A DNA stretch of 64,000 nt from Pedobacter cryoconitis (GCF_001590605.1 NZ_CP014504.1:2790001-2854000), one strand, 5' to 3'. Positions 53,041-62,710 are shown, counted from the first letter of the stretch. The notes: generated from the sequence alone by a model not told the origin. Made by a program: numbers and translations.

Positions 53041-53152
53041 ATATATATATTTTCAGGGCTTTGGTTTATCTTATCAAACAGGACATTGATTACCAAACCA
53101 TAGCATCTAATATATGGAATTATAAAAGGCAATAAAAAGGAATAACTTAGAA

Positions 53153-53241
53153 TTATGACAACCAGTAGTTTTTTTTTCTGCAAGCTGTAAAAGCAGATAG
53201 TATTAAAAATACCATGGTTAAAATAATCAGCAATTTTTCAT
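53153..53241 (-). pseudogene. small lipoprotein relic with a one-base deletion
   Basis: Minus strand. With one added A after the ATG at 53241 the frame reads KKLLIILTMVFLILSAFTAC then RKKNYWLS and a stop at 53153-53155: a perfect lipoprotein signal with FTAC box and a very short mature part. As written the frame breaks after four codons. Length 89 bases is one short of 30 codons, as expected for a one-base loss. Confidence 0.45.
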
Positions 53242-53320
53242 AGTTTAAGTTTAAACCAATTAACAGTTTACTATATGTATAAAAGTAACCTCAGCATAAA
53301 CCAAAAAAAATAACAATAAT

Positions 53321-53378
53321 TTGCTATTTTCTCCTAACTATCTCATCAATTGCTATTTTCTCCTAACTATCTCATCAA
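53321..53378. repeat. 29-base tandem duplication
   Basis: TTGCTATTTTCTCCTAACTA plus TCTCATCAA occurs exactly twice, at 53321-53349 and 53350-53378, with no mismatch. Confidence 0.9.
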
Positions 53379-53430
53379 TAAATAACAATCCTCTTTCACC
53401 TCCAAACCACCACATCAACCAACCGGATAA

Positions 53431-53530
53431 TCAATTTTAAAAAACACAAGCTAATGTGAGGACCTTCGTTCCGAGCCTCTTCGGCGAAGGCAATGTCGGC
53501 CTCACATAGCTTATATTTTTTAAAATTTGA
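53431..53530. repeat. long nested hairpin after the helicase gene
   Basis: Arms 53431-53461 and 53500-53530 are complementary over 31 bases with few mismatches; inside, CCTTCG (53463-53468) pairs with CGAAGG (53485-53490) and CCGA with TCGG. It abuts the stop of the helicase gene, on whose strand A/T runs follow the stem, so it may serve as terminator. Confidence 0.75.
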
Positions 53531-55441
53531 TTACCCCTCCACAAACTCCCACGCACTCTTATACCCCTCAAACCCTTCCACATACCCAATAAACCCATTA
53601 TAAAACTCCGACCTGGAAAGCGTCGCACTGTCCCCAATCACCACAAGCTTCTTCTTTGCCCTGGTAATCGCAACATTCATCCTTCTCACATCAGCTAAAA
53701 ACCCGATTACCCCTTCACTGTTACTTCTTGTCAACCCTATATATACGATATCCCTTTCTTGTCCCTGAAAACTATCAATAGTATTCACAGCAATCTTATC
53801 CGCATACACCATTAACTCCGGCGCGTTCAATAAAAGCTCTTTTAATAAATACACCTGCTGCTTATAAGGTGAAATCACAGCAATAGTAGGAAAATCGGCC
53901 AAAGCCACCCCACTATCCTTCACCCTGTTCACCAACTGCGTCAGGTGCTTCATCAAAAACACTCCTTCCTCAGGATTTGTCGTACTTGTTCCCTCCAGCT
54001 TCTCCTCAAAACCACAACCCGCCGTATCCACAAACTCCACAGGTTCTTCCCCCTCCATCAACACCCGGGTAGCTACAGAAGCATGAGCCTTCATCTTATC
54101 CTCATAAAAAATCCTTGAAGAATACCCCATAATCTGCTCATTCATCCTGTACTGCTCCTCTAAAAGAACTACTGCCTCTGGATGTAAAGCCACACACTTT
54201 TCCAATAAAGTAGTACTCAACCCATTTCTTGCAGCCACATTAGACTTTACCGTAGGCGACAGCTGGCAATGATCTCCCGCAAAAATCACCTTCTTAGCTT
54301 TCAAGACCGGTATCCAGCAAGCAGGCTCAAGCGCTTGCCCAGCCTCATCAATTACTACCGTATGAAAATGACGGTTTCTGACCGTATAATGATTAGATCC
54401 CACCAAAGTTGCCGTAATCACCTGAGCCTTTGTCACCAGATCATCAATAATATATTGCTCAGTATTGCCCACCTCTTTCATAATCTTATGCGCCTCACTG
54501 AACAACGCCTTACGCTGTTCCTGCTCGGCCTTACCGAAATTACGCTTATACTTATGCGCCAGGTTTTTATACTCATTCGCTTGCTTCTTCAGGTTTTTCA
54601 TCTCCTTCATGCTGCTATGCTCAGACATTTTACTATCCAGCGTTAAAGCTGTCAACCGCTCCGAAACCCTTGCCGGATTACCCACACGTAACACATTTAA
54701 CCCCTCATCAGCCAACTTTTCACTCAGTAAATCGACTGCCGTATTACTCGGAGCAACCACTAAAATCTGCTGATGATCCTGTTTAATCAATGCTTTTATT
54801 GCCTGAACAAGCGTAGTCGTTTTACCCGTTCCCGGAGGCCCGTGAACAATGGCCAAATCAGTTGCAGACAAAATCTTGTCTACCGCAATCTGTTGTACCT
54901 CGTTCAAAGAAGGGATACGGTACAAATGAGTTTGAGTATTGAACGAAGGAGATAAATCACCCGTCAAAATTCTGACCAGCCTCCCATCTTCTTCCTTCTC
55001 AAAAGGGGAAGCTGCCATCTTAAGCGCATTCTGCATCTCATCATAACTATTGTTATCAAAAAGCACATCTAACCCTAACTTACCATCACGCGACCAATCA
55101 GGCAATTCATCCGTCCGTAAAGTAACCTTGATTTTATGACCAGACTGGTGAGAAACCACTCCCTCAACCCGGTCAACCTTTGGATCATGGTTAGAAAACA
55201 GCACCACTGATGCCCCAAACCGAAGCTGATGACTAATATCCAGATGAGAAGTACGCTCCATCTCTACCGTCAGATAATCACCCCGGCTCATCTCAGAACC
55301 TCTGATCGCAATCGGGTACCACGTTAAACCATTCGCCCGGCGATCTGCTACAGAAGAAGACTCCGTTAATTTTAAGTAAGCATTTTGATCTTCTTCACGT
55401 TCAGTTTTGAGTAAATCAAGCAGTTTTTTGAAATATTCCAT
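53531..55441 (-). CDS. SF1 helicase, IGHMBP2/Upf1-like
   Basis: 636 residues. Walker A VHGPPGTGKTTTLVQAI (about 200-216), motif II VVIDEAGQALEPA, motif III FAGDHCQLSPTVKS, motif IV-V TIDSFQGQERDIVYIGLTRS and motif VI RRMNVAITRAKKKLVVIG. N-terminal beta-barrel region (about 90-150). It unwinds nucleic acid with ATP; the bacterial branch is not well studied. Single gene with a -7 element at 55447-55454. Confidence 0.93.
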   Translation of the reverse strand: MEYFKKLLDLLKTEREEDQNAYLKLTESSSVADRRANGLTWYPIAIRGSEMSRGDYLTVEMERTSHLDISHQLRFGASVVLFSNHDPKVDRVEGVVSHQSGHKIKVTLRTDELPDWSRDGKLGLDVLFDNNSYDEMQNALKMAASPFEKEEDGRLVRILTGDLSPSFNTQTHLYRIPSLNEVQQIAVDKILSATDLAIVHGPPGTGKTTTLVQAIKALIKQDHQQILVVAPSNTAVDLLSEKLADEGLNVLRVGNPARVSERLTALTLDSKMSEHSSMKEMKNLKKQANEYKNLAHKYKRNFGKAEQEQRKALFSEAHKIMKEVGNTEQYIIDDLVTKAQVITATLVGSNHYTVRNRHFHTVVIDEAGQALEPACWIPVLKAKKVIFAGDHCQLSPTVKSNVAARNGLSTTLLEKCVALHPEAVVLLEEQYRMNEQIMGYSSRIFYEDKMKAHASVATRVLMEGEEPVEFVDTAGCGFEEKLEGTSTTNPEEGVFLMKHLTQLVNRVKDSGVALADFPTIAVISPYKQQVYLLKELLLNAPELMVYADKIAVNTIDSFQGQERDIVYIGLTRSNSEGVIGFLADVRRMNVAITRAKKKLVVIGDSATLSRSEFYNGFIGYVEGFEGYKSAWEFVEG

Positions 55442-55446
55442 TGTTG

Positions 55447-55454
55447 CAAAGGTA
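55447..55454 (-). promoter_or_regulatory. -7 element of the helicase gene (near-leaderless)
   Basis: Minus-strand TACCTTTG, ending 5 bases before the ATG, so a leader of nearly zero length is expected. Confidence 0.5.
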
Positions 55455-55535
55455 GCAGTTTACCTCAATTTTGACATTCAGTTGAAAAGCACCTCAAACA
55501 GAAGCCCTATATTGCCATCAATCCATTAAATTACG

Positions 55536-56399
55536 ATGAAACATTACAGACAAATCTATCAGCAAGCCAAAGACCTGACTCAAATGGAAAGCTCAGCAAT
55601 TGATGATTTACTCTGGAAATTAATCTGTTATGCCCCTAAAATCCCTTTGAGATTAGCACAACAGCAGCTTTTAGACACAGCTGAACACTTTCAACTCTCG
55701 GTAACAGATACCTACTTTACCAAACAAGAACTCGTATTTAATGGATTTAAATGGGGAACAGGCAGCCGTAAAATACTGCTTACCCATGGATGGAGCTCTA
55801 AAGCAGCAGATTTCTCTGCACTGCTCGAAGAATTGCTTAAACTCGAAGACGTAGAAATCATTGCCTTTGACGCGCCAGGAAACGGAAGTTCGCCTGCAGA
55901 ACTATCAAATCTGATTCTTTATATAGAAGCTATCAAAAAGATTATCAATCAATATGGAAAGCCATCTGCCGTCATTGGACATTCCTTAGGCGCAATGGCT
56001 AATGTAATTGCCCTGCAACAAGCAGGCATCAAGCCTGATGTACTGATCAGTATTGCACCAGTTATTAAACTAAAAGCCCTGTTCTGTAATATGATGAATA
56101 GCGTAAATGTCCCTGAAAAACTGCAGGATAAATTCTTCACTTCTTTTCAGGCTACCTTTAACAGACCTGTTTCCGATTACGATCTGGATACTTATTATAA
56201 CTTTGATCACACCCTGAACCACTGGATTGCATTTGATGAAGAGGATGCCGTAGTAAACTCCGCTTATCTTAACCTCTTTTTAAAAGAGCGGCCATGGATA
56301 AAGTCTGAAAACTACAAAGGAGCAGGGCATGAAAAATTAATCAGGCACACCCCACTCCTTAATGATCTGATCAGAGATTACTTCTCTGCTACCTTATAA
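55536..56399 (+). CDS. alpha/beta hydrolase
   Basis: 287 residues. Oxyanion region LLTHGWSSKAADFSALLEEL (about 88-107), nucleophile elbow VIGHSLGAMANVIAL, Asp region DEEDAVVNS and His in YKGAGHEKLIRHTP. No signal peptide. Cytoplasmic esterase or lipase-like enzyme with unknown substrate. Convergent with the DUF6515 gene; the stops are 1 base apart. Confidence 0.9.
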   Translation: MKHYRQIYQQAKDLTQMESSAIDDLLWKLICYAPKIPLRLAQQQLLDTAEHFQLSVTDTYFTKQELVFNGFKWGTGSRKILLTHGWSSKAADFSALLEELLKLEDVEIIAFDAPGNGSSPAELSNLILYIEAIKKIINQYGKPSAVIGHSLGAMANVIALQQAGIKPDVLISIAPVIKLKALFCNMMNSVNVPEKLQDKFFTSFQATFNRPVSDYDLDTYYNFDHTLNHWIAFDEEDAVVNSAYLNLFLKERPWIKSENYKGAGHEKLIRHTPLLNDLIRDYFSATL

Positions 56400-56400
56400 A

Positions 56401-57138
56401 TTATTTCCCAATCACTTTATAAGAAACCTTTCCATCATCACCAAAAACCTGTTCATAATAGACCCCATAATCAGAAACATAGTATTTATTACCTTTAACC
56501 ATTACTTCTTTATAACCTTCAGGCAGCTGATTGACAACATCACCAATTTGTGGCCCGTTATCCTGATTATCATTTGCATGGTCTGTATTCAGCACTCCAT
56601 CTTTACCTGCAACAATATAAACCGTTTTCCCATCCTGATCCTGAGATTCGCTGTAATACACCCCTTTGTACTCATAATAGGTTTGTCCGTTAATCACAAC
56701 CTGCTGCGCATCCGAAGGCAATGAAGGAACTGAAGCTCCGATTGGTGGAACAACAACCTTATACGTATCCTCATATTGCCTGTAAAATAACCCGCCAGAA
56801 TAATAAAACTGGCTATCCCCGTAAAAAAACGGATAGTATCCAAAAGGAAGAACACGAATACCAAAACCTAAATAAGGCCTGTAAAAACTGCGGTAAGCAT
56901 AGTATGGCCTTCCATAGTATGGTCTTCTAAAACCCCAGCCAACCGGACGGTAATGATAACCAGCACGAACGCCGATATGTACTGAGCCGCCACCGCCAAA
57001 TGAGCCTCTCGAGGAGCCATGAAAAGACCTGCCGCCTCCGCCACGTCCACCTCTTTGTGCAAAAACACTTGTTGTCAGTCCGCTGAATACCAGCAAGGCA
57101 ACCACAACTATTAACGATTTAAAATTTAGAGTTTTCAT
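56401..57138 (-). CDS. DUF6515-like secreted protein
   Basis: About 245 residues from ATG 57138 (the upstream ATG at 57207 would hide the signal peptide). Signal peptide MKTLNFKSLIVVVALLVFSG to SVFAQ, a Gly/Arg/Ser-rich stretch (RGGRGGGGRSF), a Tyr/Arg-rich middle, then FPFYYGDSQFYYSGGLFYRQ and repeats with VVINGQTYYEYKGVYY and MVKGNKYYVSDYGVYYEQV. The YYxxxGVYY pattern is the DUF6515 hallmark. Envelope-associated, function unknown. Confidence 0.8.
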   Translation of the reverse strand: MKTLNFKSLIVVVALLVFSGLTTSVFAQRGGRGGGGRSFHGSSRGSFGGGGSVHIGVRAGYHYRPVGWGFRRPYYGRPYYAYRSFYRPYLGFGIRVLPFGYYPFFYGDSQFYYSGGLFYRQYEDTYKVVVPPIGASVPSLPSDAQQVVINGQTYYEYKGVYYSESQDQDGKTVYIVAGKDGVLNTDHANDNQDNGPQIGDVVNQLPEGYKEVMVKGNKYYVSDYGVYYEQVFGDDGKVSYKVIGK

Positions 57139-57297
57139 AAAAAAATGAATCAATTTGGTTTTTTTGACTACAAGACAATTAAAAGGATTATTGCAAATGC
57201 TGATCAATTCATTTTTTAACTAAAAGGTGATAAAACCGTGACAAACCGGGCAAAAGAAACAGAAGAATACTATCTTAGAGCTATCAATTGATCATAC

Positions 57298-59211
57298 ATG
57301 AGGTTATTCAACAAACAGCATCTTTTAATCCTATCTGCTATTTTATTATCCACGGGCACTTATGCCCAGCAACTGGCCGGCGCACCAGAACCTTATGGCG
57401 CTATTCCTACAGAGAGACAGCTCAAATGGCAGGAAACAGAAATGTATTGTATCATCCACTTCACTCCTACGACCTTTCAAAACAAAGAATGGGGCTATGG
57501 AGATGCTGACCCTTCCATATTTAACCCCACTAAATTCAATGCCCTTCAAATTGTCAGCGCTGCTAAATCGGGAGGTTTTAAAGGGATCGTATACGTTGCT
57601 AAACACCATGACGGTTTCGCACTTTGGCCTACAAAAACTGCGGCCTATAATATTAGTGAAAGCCCATGGAAAAACGGTAAAGGCGATATGGTCAGAGAAT
57701 TTCAGCAGGCAGCAAAGCAAACAGGGATGAAATTCGGAGTTTATTGTTCCCCATGGGACCGGAACAACCCCGATTATGGAACACCAGCTTACCTCACTAT
57801 TTACCGCAATCAGCTTAAAGAACTTTATACCAATTATGGGGAGCTGTTTATGAGCTGGCATGATGGCGCGAATGGTGGAGACGGTTCTTACGGAGGAAAA
57901 AATGAGAAAAGACAAGTAGACCAGTCCACCTATTACGACTGGCTGAATACCTGGGAAATTACCAGGAAACTGCAACCAAATGCTAGTATTTTCAGTGATA
58001 TTGGTCTGGATGTACGCTGGGTAGGAAATGAAAAAGGGATTGCACCAGAAACAAGCTGGTCTACCATTACCCTGAAAGGAAACGAAAATAAACCACCGAT
58101 GCCCGGTTTCCTGCAAGATTCAAACCTGGGCAGCGGTACAAGAAATGGGGAACAATGGATACCGTTTGAGGGTGATGTATCACTGCGTCCGGGATGGTTT
58201 TACCACGCTGAACAAGATGGACAGGTTAAAACTGTAGCTGAATTATTTAACATTTATTGTAAATCAGTTGGTCATGGCGGGGCACTGGATCTTGGACTTT
58301 CCCCAACAACCGAAGGAATTCTTCATCCAAAAGATGTCAGCACCCTGGCTGCATTCGGAAAATTACTTCAACAGGTATTTGCAAATAATCTGGCTAAAGA
58401 AGCTAAAATAAGCCTCTCTGATATACGGAACAAACAACCAGGCGAATTTGGTGCAGCCAACCTGACTGATGCAAACAGATACAGTTATTGGGCCACAGAT
58501 GATGCTGTTCACACGGCATGGGCACAACTTGATTTTAAGAAACCTGTGCAATTCAGTATTGTGCAACTCCGCGAAAATATTAAACTCGGACAAAGAATAG
58601 ATAGTGTGGCTGTAGAGGTGTTTAAAAACAACCGTTGGGAAATACTGGCAAAAGCAACCAGCATTGGTGCTAACAGAATAATCCGTTTGCCTCAACCTGA
58701 AACCTCTGCAAAGATCCGTATCCATGTTTATGCGCCCGTAGCGATCACTTTAAGTGAAATTGGCCTTTACCTGGAGCCAGCGCTTAAATCGGAAGATACG
58801 CAAACAACAGACAGTGCTTATCCCAAAACAAATTGGAAAGCGTCTGTTTCAAATCCTTCAGCTACAGCACAATTAAAAAACAGTATAGACAATAATAAAT
58901 CAACCTATTTTGAGACCAAAAGCAATAACTATATTGACTTTGATTTTGGCAAACCGCTGGTATTTTCGGTCGTAGGTTACCTGCCCGGACAAGACGGGAC
59001 AGCAATCGGAGCTATTGAAAAATATGAAGTATTCAGTAGTGAAGATGGTAAAAACTGGCAGAAGATTGCCATCGGGGAATTTTCAAATATTAAGGCTAAC
59101 CCTATTTTACAACGGATCACACTAGCTGCAAAAACAACAGCAAGATATCTGAGATTACAAAATAGTGAAAATGGAATAATCCGTATTGCAGAACTGGAAG
59201 TTTATAAATAG
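57298..59211 (+). CDS. secreted alpha-L-fucosidase, GH29, with F5/8C-like domain
   Basis: 637 residues. Signal peptide to about 23 (TGTYAQ). GH29 barrel from about 30: CIIHFTPTTFQNKEWGYGDA, KHHDGFALWPTKTAAYNI, CSPWDRNNPDYG and FMSWHDGANGGDGSYGGK, with the nucleophile Asp in WHDG. From about 500 a discoidin-like (F5/8 type C) domain: NSIDNNKSTYFETKSNNYID, SEDGKNWQKIAIGEF, ARYLRLQNSENGIIRIAELE. It removes fucose from host or algal glycans. No SusCD genes adjacent. Confidence 0.93.
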   Translation: MRLFNKQHLLILSAILLSTGTYAQQLAGAPEPYGAIPTERQLKWQETEMYCIIHFTPTTFQNKEWGYGDADPSIFNPTKFNALQIVSAAKSGGFKGIVYVAKHHDGFALWPTKTAAYNISESPWKNGKGDMVREFQQAAKQTGMKFGVYCSPWDRNNPDYGTPAYLTIYRNQLKELYTNYGELFMSWHDGANGGDGSYGGKNEKRQVDQSTYYDWLNTWEITRKLQPNASIFSDIGLDVRWVGNEKGIAPETSWSTITLKGNENKPPMPGFLQDSNLGSGTRNGEQWIPFEGDVSLRPGWFYHAEQDGQVKTVAELFNIYCKSVGHGGALDLGLSPTTEGILHPKDVSTLAAFGKLLQQVFANNLAKEAKISLSDIRNKQPGEFGAANLTDANRYSYWATDDAVHTAWAQLDFKKPVQFSIVQLRENIKLGQRIDSVAVEVFKNNRWEILAKATSIGANRIIRLPQPETSAKIRIHVYAPVAITLSEIGLYLEPALKSEDTQTTDSAYPKTNWKASVSNPSATAQLKNSIDNNKSTYFETKSNNYIDFDFGKPLVFSVVGYLPGQDGTAIGAIEKYEVFSSEDGKNWQKIAIGEFSNIKANPILQRITLAAKTTARYLRLQNSENGIIRIAELEVYK

Positions 59212-59215
59212 TCCG

Positions 59216-59809
59216 TTAAAAATAGCACCGTAATTCTTTTACAGCCAGTCTGATTTTTGATTTTACGGTGCCTAAAGGAATATGGAGCTTGTCAGATACT
59301 TCCAATTGCGTGTAGCCCTGAAAATAGACCAGGTTGAGAATTTGCTTCTGCGAATCTGACAGTACCCCCATCAGTTCACGCACGCCGATGACATCAGTAT
59401 TGTACCGAAAATAGTGAAAATCATTGACTTTGGAATAGACACTGTCGATATCATCATTTCTAATACTTTTTGCAAAGTTTTTCCCTTTGAGGTAGTCTTT
59501 TGCAGTATTGCGCGCCAAACAGGCCATCCAGGTAAATAACCTGCCTTTCTCTTCATCAAATTGACCGATTGACTTCCAGATTTTGATAAATGTCTCCTGC
59601 AAAATGTCTTCAGCTACTTCTCTGGAAGAAACAAGTTTGGAGATCACCCCTAATAACACGGAAGCATAGGCCACATACAGCCGGTTAAAAGACAACCGGT
59701 TTTGCATTTTTAATTCCAGGACTATTTCTCTTTCAGATGAACCTCTCTGAACAGAAACTTTGTCTTTACTGGCAATCACCATAATTTTATGACTATAGGA
59801 CCTGTTCAT
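59216..59809 (-). CDS. ECF-type sigma factor
   Basis: 197 residues. Region 2: LYVAYASVLLGVISKLVSSR, EVAEDILQETFIKIWKSIGQ; region 4: SDSQKQILNLVYFQGYTQLE, VSDKLHIPLGTVKSKIRLAV. It directs RNA polymerase to a stress regulon. No anti-sigma gene follows: the downstream sequence is the 3' end of the fucosidase. Start ATG at 59809; MVIASKD at 59782 is possible. Convergent with the fucosidase (4 bases between stops). Confidence 0.93.
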   Translation of the reverse strand: MNRSYSHKIMVIASKDKVSVQRGSSEREIVLELKMQNRLSFNRLYVAYASVLLGVISKLVSSREVAEDILQETFIKIWKSIGQFDEEKGRLFTWMACLARNTAKDYLKGKNFAKSIRNDDIDSVYSKVNDFHYFRYNTDVIGVRELMGVLSDSQKQILNLVYFQGYTQLEVSDKLHIPLGTVKSKIRLAVKELRCYF

Positions 59810-60070
59810 AGGATGAATTAATTTAACCTGAGTAATTATTTAAATTTACCGCCTTACACTAAGTATCGCAATAGATTATCATTATTCATTCCGTTCATTT
59901 TTTTTAAGAGATAATTTTGTTTTTCCTGAAATAATCCGCGTCATATCAGCCACTTCAGGCCACTGGTAACACCCCTATAAGTTAATAAAAATTCACGACA
60001 GTAACAAGTAACCTATTTAAAAACGAACATAAAATAAATGGAAAGATTATTAAACCCCATCAAATGGGTC

Positions 60071-60078
60071 TACCTTTG
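60071..60078 (+). promoter_or_regulatory. -7 element of selO
   Basis: TACCTTTG, perfect TAnnTTTG, 26 bases before the ATG. The 295-base gap before it (59810-60104) shows nothing else. Confidence 0.5.
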
Positions 60079-60104
60079 CTTATAAAAAAGAGAAACTGGA
60101 TTTT

Positions 60105-61661
60105 ATGGAAAACCTAAGTACAAAAACGTTTAAAAATGAATTTACCGATACATTTGACGGTGATGAAAGCGGAAATTTTCCACCCAGACAAACTCCTGGG
60201 GTTTTATACAGTAAAGCAATCCCTACCCCAGTTAAAAACCCAGAATTAATAGCCTGGTCTGCTGAACTGGCCGAAGAGCTTCAGGTTCAGAAACCCGATG
60301 ACAAAGACCTGAGCATCCTTGGCGGAAACCTGATAACCCCTTCTATGTATCCTTATGCAGCCTGTTATGCAGGGCATCAGTTCGGAAACTGGGCGGGGCA
60401 ACTTGGTGACGGACGTGCGATTACGCTTGGAGAATGGGAAACCTCAAATAAAACCGTATATGAGCTTCAGCTTAAAGGAGCAGGCCCAACGCAATATTCC
60501 CGCAGAGGAGACGGCAGAGCGGTCCTGAGATCATCTGTACGTGAATATTTAATGAGTGAGGCTATGTTCTATTTAGGTATCCCTACCACAAGGGCGCTAG
60601 CATTGGTCAGTACAGGTGACCAGGTGATGCGGGATCTTTTTTACGATGGGAACGCTGCTTATGAAAAAGGTGCGATTGTGATGCGTACAGCGCCAAGCTT
60701 CCTGCGTTTTGGGAATTTTGAAATGCTTGCTGCCCGGCAAGAACTTCCTCAGCTGCAAAAACTGACTTCATGGACTATAGAAAAATTCTTTCCGCATTTA
60801 ACAGGGGAAAACAAAACACTGGCCTGGTTTGAAGAGGTAGTTGAGCAAACAGCTAGTCTGATGGTAGAATGGATCAGAGTAGGTTTTGTGCACGGCGTGA
60901 TGAATACCGATAACATGTCGATCCTTGGGCTCACTATTGATTATGGCCCTTTCTCTTTTCTGGACCAATATGATCTTGAATTTACACCGAATACCACAGA
61001 TCTTCCAGGAAGAAGATATGCTTACGGCCGTCAGCCTTCCATCGGTTACTGGAATTTAGGTTGCCTGGCGAGTGCCATCGCTCCCTTGTTTGAAGAAACG
61101 GAACAGCTGTCAGCAGCACTGGAAAACTACAAGACAATTTACTTTGCCAAATACCATGCGATGATGGCCAATAAGCTTGGTCTGGATGAGTTCAAACCAG
61201 CCGATCAGGAGCTCATTGAGCGGGTAGAAAAGACACTGAATTTACTCAAAGCTGATATGACTATTTTCTATCAGCTGCTCATTTCACTACCTGCTGAAAC
61301 CAGTACTGAAGAATCAGTTTCGGCACATTTTTCACCCTCATTTTATGAGCTTCCCAACAAAGTTACACAACAAGAGCTATATCAAACGATAAAGTCTTAT
61401 CAAAAGAGAATCAGTGAGAACCAAATTTCAACTGAAGCTTCACAAGAGCTCATGAGAAAAACTAATCCCCGCTTTATTTTAAGGAATTATTTGCTGCTGC
61501 AAGCCATACAAGAATTAGAAAAAGGAGACCAAACCCTCTTTATAAAACTGCAGGAAGCCATCAAAAATCCTTATGCTGCAACGCAAGAAGAATTCTTTAA
61601 ACTAAGACCGGAATGGGCCAATGACCAGCCCGGAAGTTCGACCTTATCCTGCAGTTCTTAA
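60105..61661 (+). CDS. selO: SelO-family protein AMPylator (YdiU)
   Basis: 518 residues, normal length for the family. Features: AGHQFGNWAGQLGDGRAITL (about 87-106), YELQLKGAGPTQYSRRGDGR (about 124-143), and the ATP-binding segment GVMNTDNMSILGLTIDYGPF. Pseudokinase fold that transfers AMP to Ser/Thr/Tyr of other proteins, with the ATP flipped. The C-terminal SCSS contains the Cys matching the selenocysteine of eukaryotic SelO. Linked to oxidative stress in other species. Confidence 0.96.
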   Translation: MENLSTKTFKNEFTDTFDGDESGNFPPRQTPGVLYSKAIPTPVKNPELIAWSAELAEELQVQKPDDKDLSILGGNLITPSMYPYAACYAGHQFGNWAGQLGDGRAITLGEWETSNKTVYELQLKGAGPTQYSRRGDGRAVLRSSVREYLMSEAMFYLGIPTTRALALVSTGDQVMRDLFYDGNAAYEKGAIVMRTAPSFLRFGNFEMLAARQELPQLQKLTSWTIEKFFPHLTGENKTLAWFEEVVEQTASLMVEWIRVGFVHGVMNTDNMSILGLTIDYGPFSFLDQYDLEFTPNTTDLPGRRYAYGRQPSIGYWNLGCLASAIAPLFEETEQLSAALENYKTIYFAKYHAMMANKLGLDEFKPADQELIERVEKTLNLLKADMTIFYQLLISLPAETSTEESVSAHFSPSFYELPNKVTQQELYQTIKSYQKRISENQISTEASQELMRKTNPRFILRNYLLLQAIQELEKGDQTLFIKLQEAIKNPYAATQEEFFKLRPEWANDQPGSSTLSCSS

Positions 61662-61669
61662 ACCTGAAA

Positions 61670-62653
61670 TCAGGTCAGTTTATTTCCCGTAGACTGGCCT
61701 GATTCCGCAGCATCCAAGTTCTGCAAAGTAGTCTGGGCAATCTCAGTCAAAGCCTCTGTAGTGAAGAATCCCTGATGCGCTGTAATCAATACGTTGGAGA
61801 AACTCATCAGCCTTAAAATCTGTTCATCTTCAATCAGGCTTTCCGAAAGATCCCTGAAAAAAAGCTTGTCTTCCTGCTCATAAACATCAATCCCAAGATA
61901 GCCCAGTTTACCCTGCTTAAGGGCTTCAATTGCAGCATGCGTATCTAAAATTGCCCCTCTGCTGGTATTAATGAGCATCACTCCCCTCTTCATCTGTTCA
62001 AATCGGTTTTGATTAATCAAATGATGCGTATGGTCATTTAAAGGGCAATGAATTGAAATCATATCTGCGGTTGTCATCAAAGTATCCAGGTTTACCAAAG
62101 TGACATTAGCGGGTGCATTAGCTACTACCGGATCATAAGCAATCACTTTACAACCAAAGCCCTGCATTATTTTTGCAAAAGCGAGCCCGATTTGTCCCAA
62201 GCCAAGAATACCCACTGTTTTACCATTCAGGTTAAAACCAATTAACCTTTCTAAAGAGAAATTCCCCTCTCTTACCCTGTTATAAGCCTTATGTGTTTTA
62301 CGGTTCAAAGTCATCATCATGGCAACCGCATGTTCTGCTACCGCTTCTGGTGAATAAGAAGGCACTCTGTAAACATTTATTCCCAACCCCTTAGCGGAAT
62401 CAAGATCTACCTGGTTAAAGCCTGCACAACGGAGTACAATCGTATCTGTACCATTCTGATGCAGTATTTCCAATGTTTTTGCATCCACTTTGTCATTCAC
62501 GAAAACACAAACCCCACGACATCCACTGGCTAAAATTGCCGTATCCGCATTTAAGGCTGGTTCAAGAAAGATAAATTCATGATCAAAATCCTCATTTACA
62601 AGATTAAAATACTGTTTATCATAAGATTGTGTACTAAATACGGCTACTTTCAT
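61670..62653 (-). CDS. ldhA: D-lactate dehydrogenase (2-hydroxyacid family)
   Basis: 327 residues. Catalytic Arg in INTSRGAILDTHA (about 230), NAD motif GILGLGQIGLAFAKI (about 148), Glu in VYEQEDKLFF and catalytic His in ITAHQGFFTTEAL. The GGAG-type VVRCAGFNQVDLDSA-like stretch (VLRCAGFNQVDLD) is the usual D-LDH start of the lid. It reduces pyruvate to D-lactate. Convergent with selO (8 bases apart). Confidence 0.95.
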   Translation of the reverse strand: MKVAVFSTQSYDKQYFNLVNEDFDHEFIFLEPALNADTAILASGCRGVCVFVNDKVDAKTLEILHQNGTDTIVLRCAGFNQVDLDSAKGLGINVYRVPSYSPEAVAEHAVAMMMTLNRKTHKAYNRVREGNFSLERLIGFNLNGKTVGILGLGQIGLAFAKIMQGFGCKVIAYDPVVANAPANVTLVNLDTLMTTADMISIHCPLNDHTHHLINQNRFEQMKRGVMLINTSRGAILDTHAAIEALKQGKLGYLGIDVYEQEDKLFFRDLSESLIEDEQILRLMSFSNVLITAHQGFFTTEALTEIAQTTLQNLDAAESGQSTGNKLT

Positions 62654-62710
62654 GCTAAATAATTTAAGCTTAATATAAGGTTTTTAAAACCCTGAGAAAT
62701 TCGATTTAAC

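Larger units (their letters stand above)
53041..53530. other. 490-base spacer with relic, repeat and palindrome
   Basis: Contains a small lipoprotein relic (53153-53241), a 29-base tandem duplication (53321-53378) and a long hairpin (53431-53530). No full gene. Confidence 0.6.

Noticed and set aside
53437..53637. 66-residue frame spanning the hairpin and helicase 3' end
   Set aside because: Made of hairpin sequence and the overlapping helicase frame.
57346..58116. 256-residue frame opposite the fucosidase
   Set aside because: Shadow of the GH29 gene, which has all family motifs on the other strand.
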